Shown piece after piece: positions 31,971 to 40,553 of a stretch of 64,000 nt of DNA (within the stretch, counting starts at the first letter, position 1; each line of letters starts with the position of its first letter). The DNA is from JAJPHF01 sp035293805. Its GTDB lineage: Bacteria > Chloroflexota > UBA6077 > JAJPHF01. The stretch is from positions 1 to 64,000 of the forward strand of contig DATGMD010000070.1 in the NCBI GenBank assembly GCA_035293805.1. The letters are read 5' to 3'. Below the pieces are notes generated by a model that was given only the letters and a program-made list of their open reading frames with translations, made no database searches and had not been told where the DNA came from. A program made the position numbers and the translations under genes.

Positions 31971-33326
31971 ATGAATGCGCCGACAGGCGACAGCCCGACT
32001 GCCAGCCACGCTCCGCCCGCGCAGCCGGCCAAGGGGACCCCGGCGCTGTCGGTGCCGCTGCCGCGGCCGCGGGGGCGCTCCCGCTCCCTCGTCCGCCTCT
32101 CGGAGCTGACCCACCGTCCGGCGGTCGATCGGCGCGGCGCGCGGGCGCGCGTCCGGGACTTCAGCGTGGACCTGGCCGCGGGCGACTACCCGCCCGTCCG
32201 TGGCCTCCTGATCCACTGTGCCGACGGCCTCTGCTCGCTTCCGTGGAGGGGCGACACGACGCCGCGGGGCGAGCTGCTCGTGGATGCCCTGGCCGCGGCC
32301 CAGCCGGTCGACGAGGATGCGCTGACGCGCATGGTCCTGCTCCGCCGCGACATCCAGGATGCCCTGATCCTCGACGTCGCGGGGCAGCGCGCGGTGCGCG
32401 CCAACGACCTGTGGCTGCGCCGCGCCGGCGAGCAGCTCGTCCTCACCGGGGCAGACATCAGCCCGTGGGCCGTGCTGCGCCGCCTGTCGCGGGGCTTGCT
32501 CGGCCACGGGCGCGAGCGCAACGTGCTGGACTGGCAATGGATCGAGTTCCTGCGCGGCGATCCCGAGGCGGCCGCGGCCGGCCGCGACTACCACCGGGTC
32601 ATCACCACGCTGGCCCCCGCCCAGATCGCGCAGCTAGCGGATGCGCTGCCGTATCCACACGCGGCCGAGCTGTTGGGCCTGTTGCCCGACGCGCTCGCCG
32701 CCGACGTGCTGGAGCGGATGGTGCTCGGGCTCCAGGCCCAGGTTGCCGCTGCCCTGGCGCCCAGCCGCGCCGCGGCGCTCCTCGCGCTCATGGCCGACGA
32801 TACGGCCGCCGACGTGCTCGCGCTGCTCGAGCTGGCCGACGCCACGCGGCTGTTGGAGCGGATGCCCCCCGATCGCGCGGTCGCGGTCGAGAACCTGCTC
32901 CGCTTCCCGGCCGACACGGCCGGTGGGATCATGACGACGGACTTCGTGACCGCGCCCGTGGGCCTGACCGTCGGCGAGGCCCTCGACTACATCCGGCCGC
33001 AGCTCGAGCGCCCCGACTTCTTTGCCTACGTGTACCTCGTCGACGAGCCGCGGGCCGGGCGTCTACGCGGCGTCGTGACGCTCCGCCATCTCGTCCTCGG
33101 CCCCGGCGACACGCCCGTCGAGCAGGTCATGACGGCCAGCACGGTGACGATCGGCCCCCTGGAGCCGGCGCTCGTCGCCGCCGACCGCATCGCCCAGCTG
33201 GACTTGAGCGCCCTGCCCGTGGTAGGCCCCGACGGACGCCTGCTCGGGATCATTACCGTGGACGCGGCGATGCGCCAGCTGACCCCCGAGGCCTGGCAAG
33301 ATCGCGTGCCGCGCGTATTCTCGTAG
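31971..33326 (+). CDS. MgtE N-terminal and CBS domain protein without transport domain
   Basis: ATG 31971 with GAGGGAG upstream gives 451 residues. A disordered N-terminus (~50) is followed by a beta-rich PRC-barrel-like region with WRGD (50-150), an MgtE_N superhelix (about 205-315; LADALPYPHAAELLGLLPDALAADVL) and two CBS domains (about 315-445; GGIMTTDFV, VEQVMTASTV, SALPVVGPDGRLLGIITVDAAM). The MgtE transmembrane domain is absent. In MgtE this cytosolic part senses Mg2+ and gates the pore. The next gene, 9 nt away, is an NRAMP-type transporter, so this looks like a stand-alone regulatory subunit for it. Confidence 0.85.
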   Translation: MNAPTGDSPTASHAPPAQPAKGTPALSVPLPRPRGRSRSLVRLSELTHRPAVDRRGARARVRDFSVDLAAGDYPPVRGLLIHCADGLCSLPWRGDTTPRGELLVDALAAAQPVDEDALTRMVLLRRDIQDALILDVAGQRAVRANDLWLRRAGEQLVLTGADISPWAVLRRLSRGLLGHGRERNVLDWQWIEFLRGDPEAAAAGRDYHRVITTLAPAQIAQLADALPYPHAAELLGLLPDALAADVLERMVLGLQAQVAAALAPSRAAALLALMADDTAADVLALLELADATRLLERMPPDRAVAVENLLRFPADTAGGIMTTDFVTAPVGLTVGEALDYIRPQLERPDFFAYVYLVDEPRAGRLRGVVTLRHLVLGPGDTPVEQVMTASTVTIGPLEPALVAADRIAQLDLSALPVVGPDGRLLGIITVDAAMRQLTPEAWQDRVPRVFS

Positions 33327-33335
33327 GAGGCCAGC

Positions 33336-34682
33336 GTGGCGATCCCGGTGCGCCGGCGCCCCCTCGACCCGGGGATTCGCCTCACGATCCGCGGGCGCAC
33401 GGTGCGCCTGCGCGCGCTCCGCCGGCCGCCGAGCGGGCTCCTCTGGCTGCTCAGCATCCTGGGCCCTGGGCTGGTCGCCGCCAACGCCGGCAACGACGCG
33501 GGCGGCATCGCCACCTACGCCTCGGCGGGCGCCAAGTACGGGTATGACCTGCTCTGGGTCATCCTGATCATCACGCTGTCGCTGGCGGTGGTGCAGGAGA
33601 TGGCGGCGCGCCTCGGTGCCGCCACCGGGCGGGGCCTGCTCGATCTCGTGCGGGAGCGCTTCGGCATCGGCTGGGCGCTGTTCGCCGTGGCCGTCGTGCT
33701 GCTGGCGAACATGAGCGTCACGGTCACCGAGTTCCTCGGCATTCGCGCGGCGCTGGAGCTGTTCGGGATCAGCCCCTGGGTCAGCGTGCCCCTGGCGGCC
33801 GCGGGCCTCTGGTGGCTGGTCGTGCGCGGCAGCTACCGCCCGGTCGAGAAGGTGTTCGTGGCGATGACGCTGGTGTTTCTGGCCTACCCGGCGGCAGCGG
33901 TGCTCGCCCATCCCGATTGGGGCGAAGTAGCCCGCCGAACGGTGCTGCCGACCGTCCACGGGGACAGCGATTTTCTGCTGCTGCTCGTGGCGACCGTCGG
34001 CACCACCGTCTCCGCCTACCAACCGCTCTTCCAGCAGTCGGCGGTGGTGGAGCGCCGCAGCCTCGGCCGCTACTACGGTCCCGAGCGCTGGGACGTCTAC
34101 GTCGGCGCGGCGTTCTCGCAGCTCGTCGCGTGGTTCATTATCGTCGCCACCGCCGCCACCCTCCATCTGGCGGGCGCGACCGACATCAACACCGCGGGCG
34201 AGGCGGCCGAAGCGCTGGCGCCGGTGGCCGGGCAGTACGCGCGCGTGCTGTTCGCCGTGGGCATCCTCGGGGCCTCGCTGCTGGCCGGCGCGGTGCTGCC
34301 GCTGGCCACCGCCTACTCCGTCTCCGAGGCCTTCGGCTTCCGCAAGGGCGTGAACCTCGACTTCCGCCGCGCACCGATCTTCGTGGGCCTGTTCACCGTC
34401 CTGCTCGTGTTCGGCGCCCTGGTGGCCCTGTTCCCCGGCCTGCCAGTCTGGGCGCTGCTGATCGCGATCCAGGTGCTCAACGGGCTGCTCCTGCCGGTCG
34501 TGCTGGTGTTCCTCATCCTGCTGCTCAACGACCGGCGCCTGGTTGGGGACCTGGCCAACGGCCACGTCAGCAATCTGTTGGCGTGGCTCACGGCGATCGT
34601 CCTCGCCGTGCTGAGCGCGCTGCTGCTCGGCAGCTCGGCGCTGCAGGCGGCGGGCCTCAACCTCTTCGGCGCCAGCGGGTGA
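33336..34682 (+). CDS. Divergent NRAMP-family divalent metal transporter
   Basis: A 448-residue membrane protein with about 11 helices of the NRAMP/LeuT fold. Helix 1 reads GPGLVAANAGNDAGGIATY (Asn53-Asp54) where classical MntH has DPGN. Helix 6 reads TTVSAYQPLFQQSA instead of the metal-binding MPH motif. This ND-AGG clade differs from Mn/Fe MntH and resembles NRAMP-related transporters proposed for Mg2+ or other metals; the Met whose sulfur favours transition metals is missing. Coupling to the MgtE-N/CBS gene supports a Mg2+- or Mn2+-related role. Ion identity is inference. Confidence 0.82.
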   Translation: MAIPVRRRPLDPGIRLTIRGRTVRLRALRRPPSGLLWLLSILGPGLVAANAGNDAGGIATYASAGAKYGYDLLWVILIITLSLAVVQEMAARLGAATGRGLLDLVRERFGIGWALFAVAVVLLANMSVTVTEFLGIRAALELFGISPWVSVPLAAAGLWWLVVRGSYRPVEKVFVAMTLVFLAYPAAAVLAHPDWGEVARRTVLPTVHGDSDFLLLLVATVGTTVSAYQPLFQQSAVVERRSLGRYYGPERWDVYVGAAFSQLVAWFIIVATAATLHLAGATDINTAGEAAEALAPVAGQYARVLFAVGILGASLLAGAVLPLATAYSVSEAFGFRKGVNLDFRRAPIFVGLFTVLLVFGALVALFPGLPVWALLIAIQVLNGLLLPVVLVFLILLLNDRRLVGDLANGHVSNLLAWLTAIVLAVLSALLLGSSALQAAGLNLFGASG

Positions 34683-34697
34683 GCCACGACGACCCTA

Positions 34698-34776
34698 CAC
34701 CTACAATGGTGGCAGGCTCCCTGCTAAACGGGGCTGTAGCAGGAGCGGCGGCTGACGCGATCTTCGCAGGGGTGAG
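34698..34776 (+). promoter_or_regulatory. Structured leader of the CDF gene, NiCo-riboswitch-like
   Basis: The 97-nt gap before the CDF start holds GGCAGGC (34711-34717), then a stem GCTCCCTGCTA / TAGCAGGAGC (34716-34726 with 34737-34746), then GCGGCGGCTGACGCGA-TCT-TCGC with a 4-bp hairpin. CACC (34698) can pair with GGTG (34771), covering the ribosome binding site AGGGGTG. The order GCAGGC, stem, GC-GC-GG, hairpin resembles the czcD/NiCo riboswitch core. GCAGG-CTC-CCTGC offers an alternative fold. One arm of the usual four-way junction is not evident. Confidence 0.4.
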
Positions 34777-34779
34777 CCA

Positions 34780-35706
34780 ATGACCCACCACGCGGCGACC
34801 TATCAGGAGCTCTATGACGCCCCGCCCCGCCACGACGAGCAGCGCCACCGTGACGCGGCGCAGCGAGCCGTGCTCGTCTCCGCGCTCGGCCTGGGGCTGA
34901 CCGGCGGCGTCGAACTCGCCATCGCCGTGCTGACCGGCTCCGTCGCCCTCCTGGGCGACGCGCTCCATAATCTGGCGGATGTCTCCACGTCGGCCGTGGT
35001 GTTCCTGGGCTTCTTCGTGTCCAAGCGCCACCCCACCGCGGCGTATCCCTACGGCTACGAGCGCGCGGAAGACCTGGCGGGCCTGGGCGTGGCCCTCGTC
35101 ATCTGGGCCAGCGCCCTCTTCGCGGGCTACGAGAGCTACCAGAAGCTGATCGCGGCCACGGGCACGACGCACCTCCCCGCTGGCATCGCCGCGGCCGTAA
35201 TCGGCATAGGCGGCAACTTCGTGGTCGCCCGCTATAAAGCCCACGTCGCCAGGCAGATTCAGTCCACGACGATGGGCGCGGAAGCTACCCACTCCTGGCT
35301 TGACACCATCTCTTCGCTGGGCGCGCTCGTCGGCCTGATCGGCGTGGGCTTGGGCTATCGTTGGGCAGACCCCGTGGCCGGGTTTGCCGTCACGCTGTTC
35401 ATCGCCCACGTCGGCGTGGAAGTCACCCGCGAGATCGTCCGGCATCTCATGGATGGCGTGGAGCCAGAGCACGTGGAGGCGGCCCAGCGAGCCGCCGCCG
35501 CAGTGCCCGGCGTGCAGCGGGTGGACGTGCGCGGCCGCTGGATGGGCCGCTCCCTGGCCCTGGAAATCGAGGGGGATCTGGCAGCCGACACCACCATCGA
35601 GCAAGCCGAGCGCATCGGCTGCCTGGTCGAGCAGGCGGTGTACGGCGCCGTCGCAGAAGCCCGCCGCGTCAAGTGGATTCCCCGCGAGAGCCATCGCCAT
35701 CGCTGA
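34780..35706 (+). CDS. Cation diffusion facilitator (CDF) metal exporter
   Basis: A 308-residue CDF transporter with six helices and a C-terminal cytosolic domain. Metal-site residues are His63-x3-Asp67 in GDALHNLAD (helix 2) and His171-x3-Asp175 in THSWLDTIS (helix 5); His/Asp sites are typical of Zn/Co/Ni/Cd exporters. The N-terminal tail has HH and RHDEQRH clusters and the C-terminus ends SHRHR. It follows the NRAMP gene by 97 nt that carry a structured leader. Its last 38 nt overlap the convergent luciferase-like gene. A metal-efflux role is well supported; the metal is not. Confidence 0.9.
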   Translation: MTHHAATYQELYDAPPRHDEQRHRDAAQRAVLVSALGLGLTGGVELAIAVLTGSVALLGDALHNLADVSTSAVVFLGFFVSKRHPTAAYPYGYERAEDLAGLGVALVIWASALFAGYESYQKLIAATGTTHLPAGIAAAVIGIGGNFVVARYKAHVARQIQSTTMGAEATHSWLDTISSLGALVGLIGVGLGYRWADPVAGFAVTLFIAHVGVEVTREIVRHLMDGVEPEHVEAAQRAAAAVPGVQRVDVRGRWMGRSLALEIEGDLAADTTIEQAERIGCLVEQAVYGAVAEARRVKWIPRESHRHR

Positions 35707-36751
35707 CGCCCGCCAGCGCGGGCTGCGGGCGGAAGCGCGGCATCACCTCGTGGGCGAACAGCTCGAACGAGCGTCGCGCCTGAGGATACGCCATCCCGCC
35801 AAAGTAGAAGGTGGCGTCCACGCCGGTGAGGCCGAGCGTGGTCCGGGCGCGCTCCAGAATGGCGGCGCAGTCGTCGGGCGTCCCGATGCAGAAGCGCGCC
35901 TGCTCGATCATCTCCTCGAAGGGAACGTGGGGCGGCGGCGTGAAGGCGCTGTTGCCCCGCGGGATCGCGCCCTCGATCTGCGCCCGATACCGTTCGATCG
36001 CCGCCTTGCCCGTGCGGTAGGCTTCCGCCCGCGTCTCCGCACAGTACACCTGGTAGTGCGTCTGGACCTGGAGCGCCGCCGCGTCGTGGCCGTTGGCGGC
36101 GGCCGCGGCGCGATACTGCGCCAGCGTGCCGGCGAGGCGTTCGAGCGGGAAGTGCTGGGCCACGGTGAGCAGGTTGAAGCCGTGGGCGCCCCACCACTCG
36201 AAGCTCGCCGGGTTGCGCGACGCCGCACCCCAGATCGGCGGGTGCGGCTGCTGGCACGGCCGCGGCCACACCGCCACGTCGTGGAACGTGTAGTAGCGCC
36301 CGCTGTGGCTGAACGGCTGGTGCTGCCAGGCCGCTTGCAGGACGGCGAGCGACTCGTACACGCGGTCCTGGCCCTCATCCCAGGGCACGCCGAAGGTGTC
36401 GTAGTCGAACTTCATGAAGCCGCGGCCGATCCCTAGCTCCAGCCGGCCGCCGGAGAGCTGGTCGAGCATGGCGTAGGCCTCGGCGGTCTGCAGCGGGTGG
36501 TGTAGCGCCACGAGCGCCACGGAGGTGCCCAGCCGCAGGCGCGTCGTGCGGGCGGCGACGGCGGCCAGCAGCACGGCCGGCAGGGGGATCATGCCGCCGT
36601 AGGGGTGGAAGTGGTGCTCGTTGCACCAGGCGATGTCGAAGCCGAGCGCTTCGCTGTCGACCAGCAGCTGCACGATATGCTGGTAGAACTCCGTCAGCGT
36701 GCCGTCGACCTCGGGGAAGTAGGTCGGCAGCGAGAAGATGCCGAACCGCAT
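35669..36751 (-). CDS. LLM-class flavin-dependent oxidoreductase (luciferase-like)
   Basis: A 360-residue bacterial-luciferase-family TIM barrel: MRFGIFSLPTYFP, DIAWCNEHHFHPYGG, LRLGTSVALVALHHPLQTAEAYAMLDQLSGGRLELGIGRG and the C-terminal FCIGTPDDCAAILERA. It uses FMNH2 or F420. The sequence CNEHHF and GIGRGF places it with the alkanal or nitrilotriacetate-type monooxygenases, but substrates are diverse. GGAGGG precedes the ATG. The 3' end overlaps the convergent CDF gene by 38 nt, so the last ~12 residues lie over that gene. Confidence 0.88.
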   Translation of the reverse strand: MRFGIFSLPTYFPEVDGTLTEFYQHIVQLLVDSEALGFDIAWCNEHHFHPYGGMIPLPAVLLAAVAARTTRLRLGTSVALVALHHPLQTAEAYAMLDQLSGGRLELGIGRGFMKFDYDTFGVPWDEGQDRVYESLAVLQAAWQHQPFSHSGRYYTFHDVAVWPRPCQQPHPPIWGAASRNPASFEWWGAHGFNLLTVAQHFPLERLAGTLAQYRAAAAANGHDAAALQVQTHYQVYCAETRAEAYRTGKAAIERYRAQIEGAIPRGNSAFTPPPHVPFEEMIEQARFCIGTPDDCAAILERARTTLGLTGVDATFYFGGMAYPQARRSFELFAHEVMPRFRPQPALAGVSDGDGSRGEST

Positions 36752-36871
36752 GCTCGCCCTCCGTTCGCGCGCCGTGCGCGGCCCCGGCCACGATCAGGCC
36801 CGCTGCTCATCTTAGCAGTTGTGCGGCCGCCTCGCCCGCGTGGCCCGCCAAGGCGCTCGGCCGGGGATAGT

Positions 36872-36900
36872 GTGTAGGTTTGGCTTCGCCAAACCTACAC
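36872..36900. repeat. Perfect 13-bp hairpin palindrome
   Basis: GTGTAGGTTTGGC-TTC-GCCAAACCTACAC is a perfect 13-bp dyad with a 3-nt loop. It lies between two divergent genes, so a terminator role is unlikely. It is probably a dispersed REP-like palindrome or an operator. No second copy is seen in the window. Confidence 0.6.
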
Positions 36901-37046
36901 CCCAACCTGGGCCTGCCCGCCTGGGCCGCTGCCATCGCGCGCTGGCGCGGCGGCACGCGCGGCCAGGCTCACCGCGCGCTCCACCGCCCGAATTGGCCCC
37001 AACCGAGCGGCCGCAAGCCTAGCCCGGGCGAAGCCGGTTGGCTAGA

Positions 37047-38237
37047 ATGACCCCGATGAGCTCCACGCCCTACTCGCTCACGACGCGTTCCGCGGCGCTC
37101 CGCGTCGCGCGCGCCTACGACGGCCAGCCGCGAGCGATTACGCGGGCGCGGGCCGCCGTGCGGCCGCGGCTCGGCGGCCGCGCGCCGCGCAGCCTGCCGC
37201 GCTGGGCGCTGCACGCGGTCGCCGGCGTGCTGGCCCTGTCGCCGCTGCTGCTCGCTCGCGCCTGGGACGTGCCGCTGTCGGCGCCGCTCGCCGGCCGCGA
37301 GATCCGCATCGACCCCGCCGGCTCCCTCGCCGACGCGCCCGTCGCCTTCGCGCGGGCCAGCCTGCCGGCGCTCGGGCCGCTGGCTGAGGACGAGCGGCCG
37401 CTGGTGGCGCGCATCGCCCAGTACCACGTCATGCCCGGCGACACCCTCAGCACCGTGGCCGAGCGCTTCGGCATCAGTAGCGACACGCTGCTGTGGGCCA
37501 ACCCGCTGCCCGATCCCGACCACCTGGTCGCGGGCCAGGAGCTGACCGTGCCCCCCGTCTCGGGCATGGTGTACACGGTCAGCCCGGGCGACAGCGTGGC
37601 GCAGCTGGCCGAGCGCTACGGGGCGAAAGTGCCCGCGCTCATCGAGGCCAACGCGCTCGAAGAGCCCTACGCGCTGGAGGTGGGCGCCCGCCTGCTCATC
37701 CCGGACGGGCGCCCGCCGCCGGGCACGACGCTAGCACACCCGGTGCCCTGGCCGGCGCCGGGCACCGGGGCGCAGTACCGCCAGCAGTTCATCGCGGCCG
37801 CCGCCGTCGCCGCCCAGGAGACGCAGCGGCGCTACGGCGTGCCGGCCTCGGTGGCCATCGCTCAGGCGATCCACGAGACCGGCTGGGGCGCCAGCCTCCT
37901 GGCGCGCGAGGGCAACAACTTCTTCGGCATCAAGGGCCGCAACAGCGAGGGCACCGCCGGCGTCGTCTGGATGAGCACCTGGGAGGTGGTGAACGGCGTC
38001 AACCTCTTCCCGCGCGAGCCGTTCCGCGCCTACAACACCCCGGATGAGTCGTTCCTCGACTACGGCCTGTTCTTCCACGCCAACCAGCGCTACCACGCGG
38101 CGCTCGCCGTCGCCCACGACCCGCGCGCCTTCATCCGCGCGATCTCGGCGGCCGGCTTCGCCACCGACCCGGTCTACCCCGCCAAGATCATCCGCGTCAT
38201 GGACACCTACGACCTCTACCAGTACGACCTGCCGTAA
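37047..38237 (+). CDS. LysM-domain N-acetylglucosaminidase (peptidoglycan hydrolase)
   Basis: A 396-residue wall hydrolase; ATG 37056 is an equally possible start. A basic N-terminus precedes one hydrophobic segment (about 53-71), a signal or anchor. Two LysM domains follow at about 126-172 (YHVMPGDTLSTVAERFGIS) and 175-220 (YTVSPGDSVAQLAERYG), which bind glycan. The C-terminal Glucosaminidase/LytG domain begins near 245, with catalytic Glu in AIHETGWGASLLA and NNFFGIKG. It hydrolyses peptidoglycan glycan strands outside the membrane. It is a single gene, ended by a hairpin shared with the convergent small gene. Confidence 0.9.
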   Translation: MTPMSSTPYSLTTRSAALRVARAYDGQPRAITRARAAVRPRLGGRAPRSLPRWALHAVAGVLALSPLLLARAWDVPLSAPLAGREIRIDPAGSLADAPVAFARASLPALGPLAEDERPLVARIAQYHVMPGDTLSTVAERFGISSDTLLWANPLPDPDHLVAGQELTVPPVSGMVYTVSPGDSVAQLAERYGAKVPALIEANALEEPYALEVGARLLIPDGRPPPGTTLAHPVPWPAPGTGAQYRQQFIAAAAVAAQETQRRYGVPASVAIAQAIHETGWGASLLAREGNNFFGIKGRNSEGTAGVVWMSTWEVVNGVNLFPREPFRAYNTPDESFLDYGLFFHANQRYHAALAVAHDPRAFIRAISAAGFATDPVYPAKIIRVMDTYDLYQYDLP

Positions 38238-38296
38238 GCCCGGCGCGCGGCCCCCCGCCGCCCCTGGTGGGCGCTGTGGCGGCGCTAGCCGCCGGC

Positions 38297-38342
38297 GATA
38301 GGGGGTGAGGGCTGGGCGGCGCTCGATCCCCTACCCCCTATC
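38297..38342. terminator. Bidirectional hairpin between convergent genes
   Basis: GATAGGGGGT (38297-38306) and ACCCCCTATC (38333-38342) form a perfect 10-bp stem around 26 nt. It sits between the convergent glucosaminidase and small hydrophilic protein genes, which suits a shared terminator, although no T-run follows. Confidence 0.5.
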
Positions 38343-38369
38343 CCCCACGCCCTATTCCCCATACCCGCG

Positions 38370-38636
38370 CTAGTAGACGGTGCCCCCGGCCTCCGGCCCC
38401 AGGTGTTCGGTCACCTCGTCGGCGTCGCCCTGGTTCGCCGGCGGCACGATGCGGGCGCGGTCGCTGCCCCCGTCCTCGGTCGCCGGGTGGGCGTCCATGT
38501 CGTCCCTGGCCGTTTGCTGCGCCGGGCGCCCCATCGTCGCGTCCTCGCTCGTATACGAGTCCATGACCTTGTTGTCCGAGGTGTCGTTCGAGAGGCGGCC
38601 CGTGCTCGCGGTCGCCGGGTCGTGCTGGCCACTCAT
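38370..38636 (-). CDS. Small hydrophilic, probably disordered protein
   Basis: ATG 38636 is preferred because AAGGAGGG sits 7 nt before it; ATG 38642 would be too close. The 88-residue product is rich in Asp, Thr, Ala and Gly (MSGQHDPATASTGRLSND, later DDMDAHPATEDGGSDRAR) with no hydrophobic core. It has no recognised domain; the composition suggests a stress or desiccation-type disordered protein, without proof. It is convergent with the glucosaminidase gene. Confidence 0.55.
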   Translation of the reverse strand: MSGQHDPATASTGRLSNDTSDNKVMDSYTSEDATMGRPAQQTARDDMDAHPATEDGGSDRARIVPPANQGDADEVTEHLGPEAGGTVY

Positions 38637-39051
38637 CGCCATCCCTCCTTCGCAATGTCGCCTGCTCTCTCAGAGGGCAGAGCGCGTGCCAGCCGCCCCG
38701 GACGCGGGTCGACCGGGCCGCAGCTCAGGTCCTGCCCCCACCTCCCCTCCGCCGGTAGGCGAGCCAGAACTTGCCGCGACCGACGCATTGACAGCGCCGC
38801 GCGGCCGGCGCATGCTAGAGCCGGTCCCGCCCGGGCTCGCCCGCGCGGGGCTGGGCGCAGCTAGCAGGCTCGGTGAGCAGCCAGCGTGGCGTAGGGGCGG
38901 GTCTCGTGCCCGCCCGCGGCCTGTGGCGCGGAATACTGCAAGCGCCACTGCCGCAACCCCGGCGCCGGTCGCCGGCTCAGCCTGGCTGCAAATTGCTGTA
39001 GCGCACCGCGGCGCCAGCCGGGCGCCGCGGCATCGAGGGAGGGGAGCCACA
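38637..39051. other. Intergenic region with REP-like palindrome
   Basis: No gene is supported here. A consensus TTGACA is at 38788-38793 but without a good -10. A 31-nt palindromic repeat is at 38891-38921, shared with 50799-50829. The open frame crossing it lacks coding character. Confidence 0.5.
38891..38921. repeat. REP-like palindrome, copy 1 of the GGGCGGG type
   Basis: GTAGGGGCGGG-TCTCGTG-CCCGCCCGCGGCC contains a GGGCGGG/CCCGCCC dyad. The copy at 50799-50829 matches in 30 of 31 positions. Both lie upstream of plus-strand genes. Confidence 0.6.
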
Positions 39052-40485
39052 ATGAGGCGTTGGCTGGCAGGCCTGGTCCTGGGGCTACTGGTTGTCTTGG
39101 CGCTGGCCCTCGGGCCGGCCGGGCGCTCGGCCGCGCAGCAATCGCCGTCCCTGACTGCCGACGCGCACGACATGGCGCTCGTCGGCTACGACGACTTGCA
39201 GGCGCGCTCGGCCTACCAGCCGGTCATCTACCACCAGGGCAGCCGCTGGATCGCCTACGTCGGCCACCACGGCGGCAGCGCGCCCAACCCGCTCACCGGC
39301 GACGTGCAGCCCAACGGCACGTCGATTGTCGACGTGACGGATCCGCACGCGCCGCGCTACCTCTACCACATCCCCGGCGCCCCGGGCGGCCCGGAGAGCG
39401 GCGGCGCCCAGATGGTGCGCGTGTGCGACGGCCGCGACCTGCCGCGCGGCGATCCCGCGAAGACCTACCTGTTGCGCACGTTCGGAACGACGGCCCATCA
39501 GATCTGGGACGTGACCGACCCGAGCCAGCCGAGCCTCCTGACCGTCGTGGTCGACGGGCTAACCGACACGCACAAGAGCTGGTGGGAGTGCGACACAGGC
39601 ATCGCCTACCTCGTGGGCGGCAGCCCCGACTGGCGCGTCCGCCGTATGACGCAGGTGTTCGACCTGAGCGACCCCACGGCGCCGCGGCTCATCCGCGAGT
39701 TCGGGCTGGTCGGCCAGGAGCCGGGCGCGCACGGCGCGATTCCGCCGCAGGTCCACGGCATGATCCGCGCGGGCAACCGCATCTACTTCGCCTATGGCAC
39801 GAGCCAGGATGGCCTCATCCAGATCGTCGACCGCGATAAGCTGCTGAACGGCGACCCGGCCCCCACGCCCGACAACCTGCGCTACCCCGAGATCAGCGAG
39901 CTGGCGATGGGGCCCAGCCGCGGCGCGCACACCACCTTCCCCGTGCTGGGCATGCCGATGTCCGAGTTCCGCCACAACACCCAGGGCCAGACGGCCGACT
40001 TCCTGGTAGTGACCGGCGAGACGGTCCCGAACGCCTGCCAGGAGTTCCAGCAGATGGTCTACTTCGTCGACATCTCGGCCGAGGCGACGCCGTTCAGCGT
40101 GTCCAACTTCCACGTGCCGGAGGCGAGCGGCAACTACTGCGACCGAGGCGGGCGCTTTGGCTCGCACGCGACCAACGAGTCGTTCGATCCGATCTACTAC
40201 GGCCGGCTGGTGTTCGTCAGCTACTTCAACGCCGGCGTGCGCGCGATCGACATCCGCGACCCGTACGCGCCGCGCGAGGCCGCCTACTTCATTCCGGCCG
40301 TCACGCCGAACACCGACCAGCGCTGCGCCGAGATCGACGGCGTGGAGCAGTGCAAGGTTGCCATCCAGACGAACAACGTCGAGGTGGACGACCGCGGCTA
40401 CGTCTACATCGTGGACCGCGCCAACACCGGCATGCACGTGCTCGAGCTAACCGGCGCCGCGCGCCAGATCGCCAACTTCCCGTAA
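39052..40485 (+). CDS. Secreted LVIVD-repeat beta-propeller-like protein
   Basis: ATG 39052 with GAGGGAGGGGAG upstream gives 477 residues. A signal peptide (LVLGLLVVLALALGPAGRSAAQ) precedes repeated units of the LVIVD type: TSIVDVTDPHAPRYL, HQIWDVTDPSQPSLL, TQVFDLSDPTAPRLI, VRAIDIRDPYAPREA and VYIVDRANTGMHVLEL. Such repeats form a propeller and occur in extracellular proteins of unknown function. Cysteines in CDGRD, WECDTG, PNACQEF and NYCDRGG could form disulfides. The final strand ends without an anchor. Confidence 0.8.
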   Translation: MRRWLAGLVLGLLVVLALALGPAGRSAAQQSPSLTADAHDMALVGYDDLQARSAYQPVIYHQGSRWIAYVGHHGGSAPNPLTGDVQPNGTSIVDVTDPHAPRYLYHIPGAPGGPESGGAQMVRVCDGRDLPRGDPAKTYLLRTFGTTAHQIWDVTDPSQPSLLTVVVDGLTDTHKSWWECDTGIAYLVGGSPDWRVRRMTQVFDLSDPTAPRLIREFGLVGQEPGAHGAIPPQVHGMIRAGNRIYFAYGTSQDGLIQIVDRDKLLNGDPAPTPDNLRYPEISELAMGPSRGAHTTFPVLGMPMSEFRHNTQGQTADFLVVTGETVPNACQEFQQMVYFVDISAEATPFSVSNFHVPEASGNYCDRGGRFGSHATNESFDPIYYGRLVFVSYFNAGVRAIDIRDPYAPREAAYFIPAVTPNTDQRCAEIDGVEQCKVAIQTNNVEVDDRGYVYIVDRANTGMHVLELTGAARQIANFP

Positions 40486-40553
40486 GTCGGCGTGTCGTCG
40501 TGCCGGCTCGCGCTCCCGCGTCCGGCTCTCTATGGCTTCCAAGGAGATACGGC

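Noticed and set aside
36872..36900. Rho-independent terminator
   Set aside because: It lies between divergent genes and has no T-run, so no transcript would end there.
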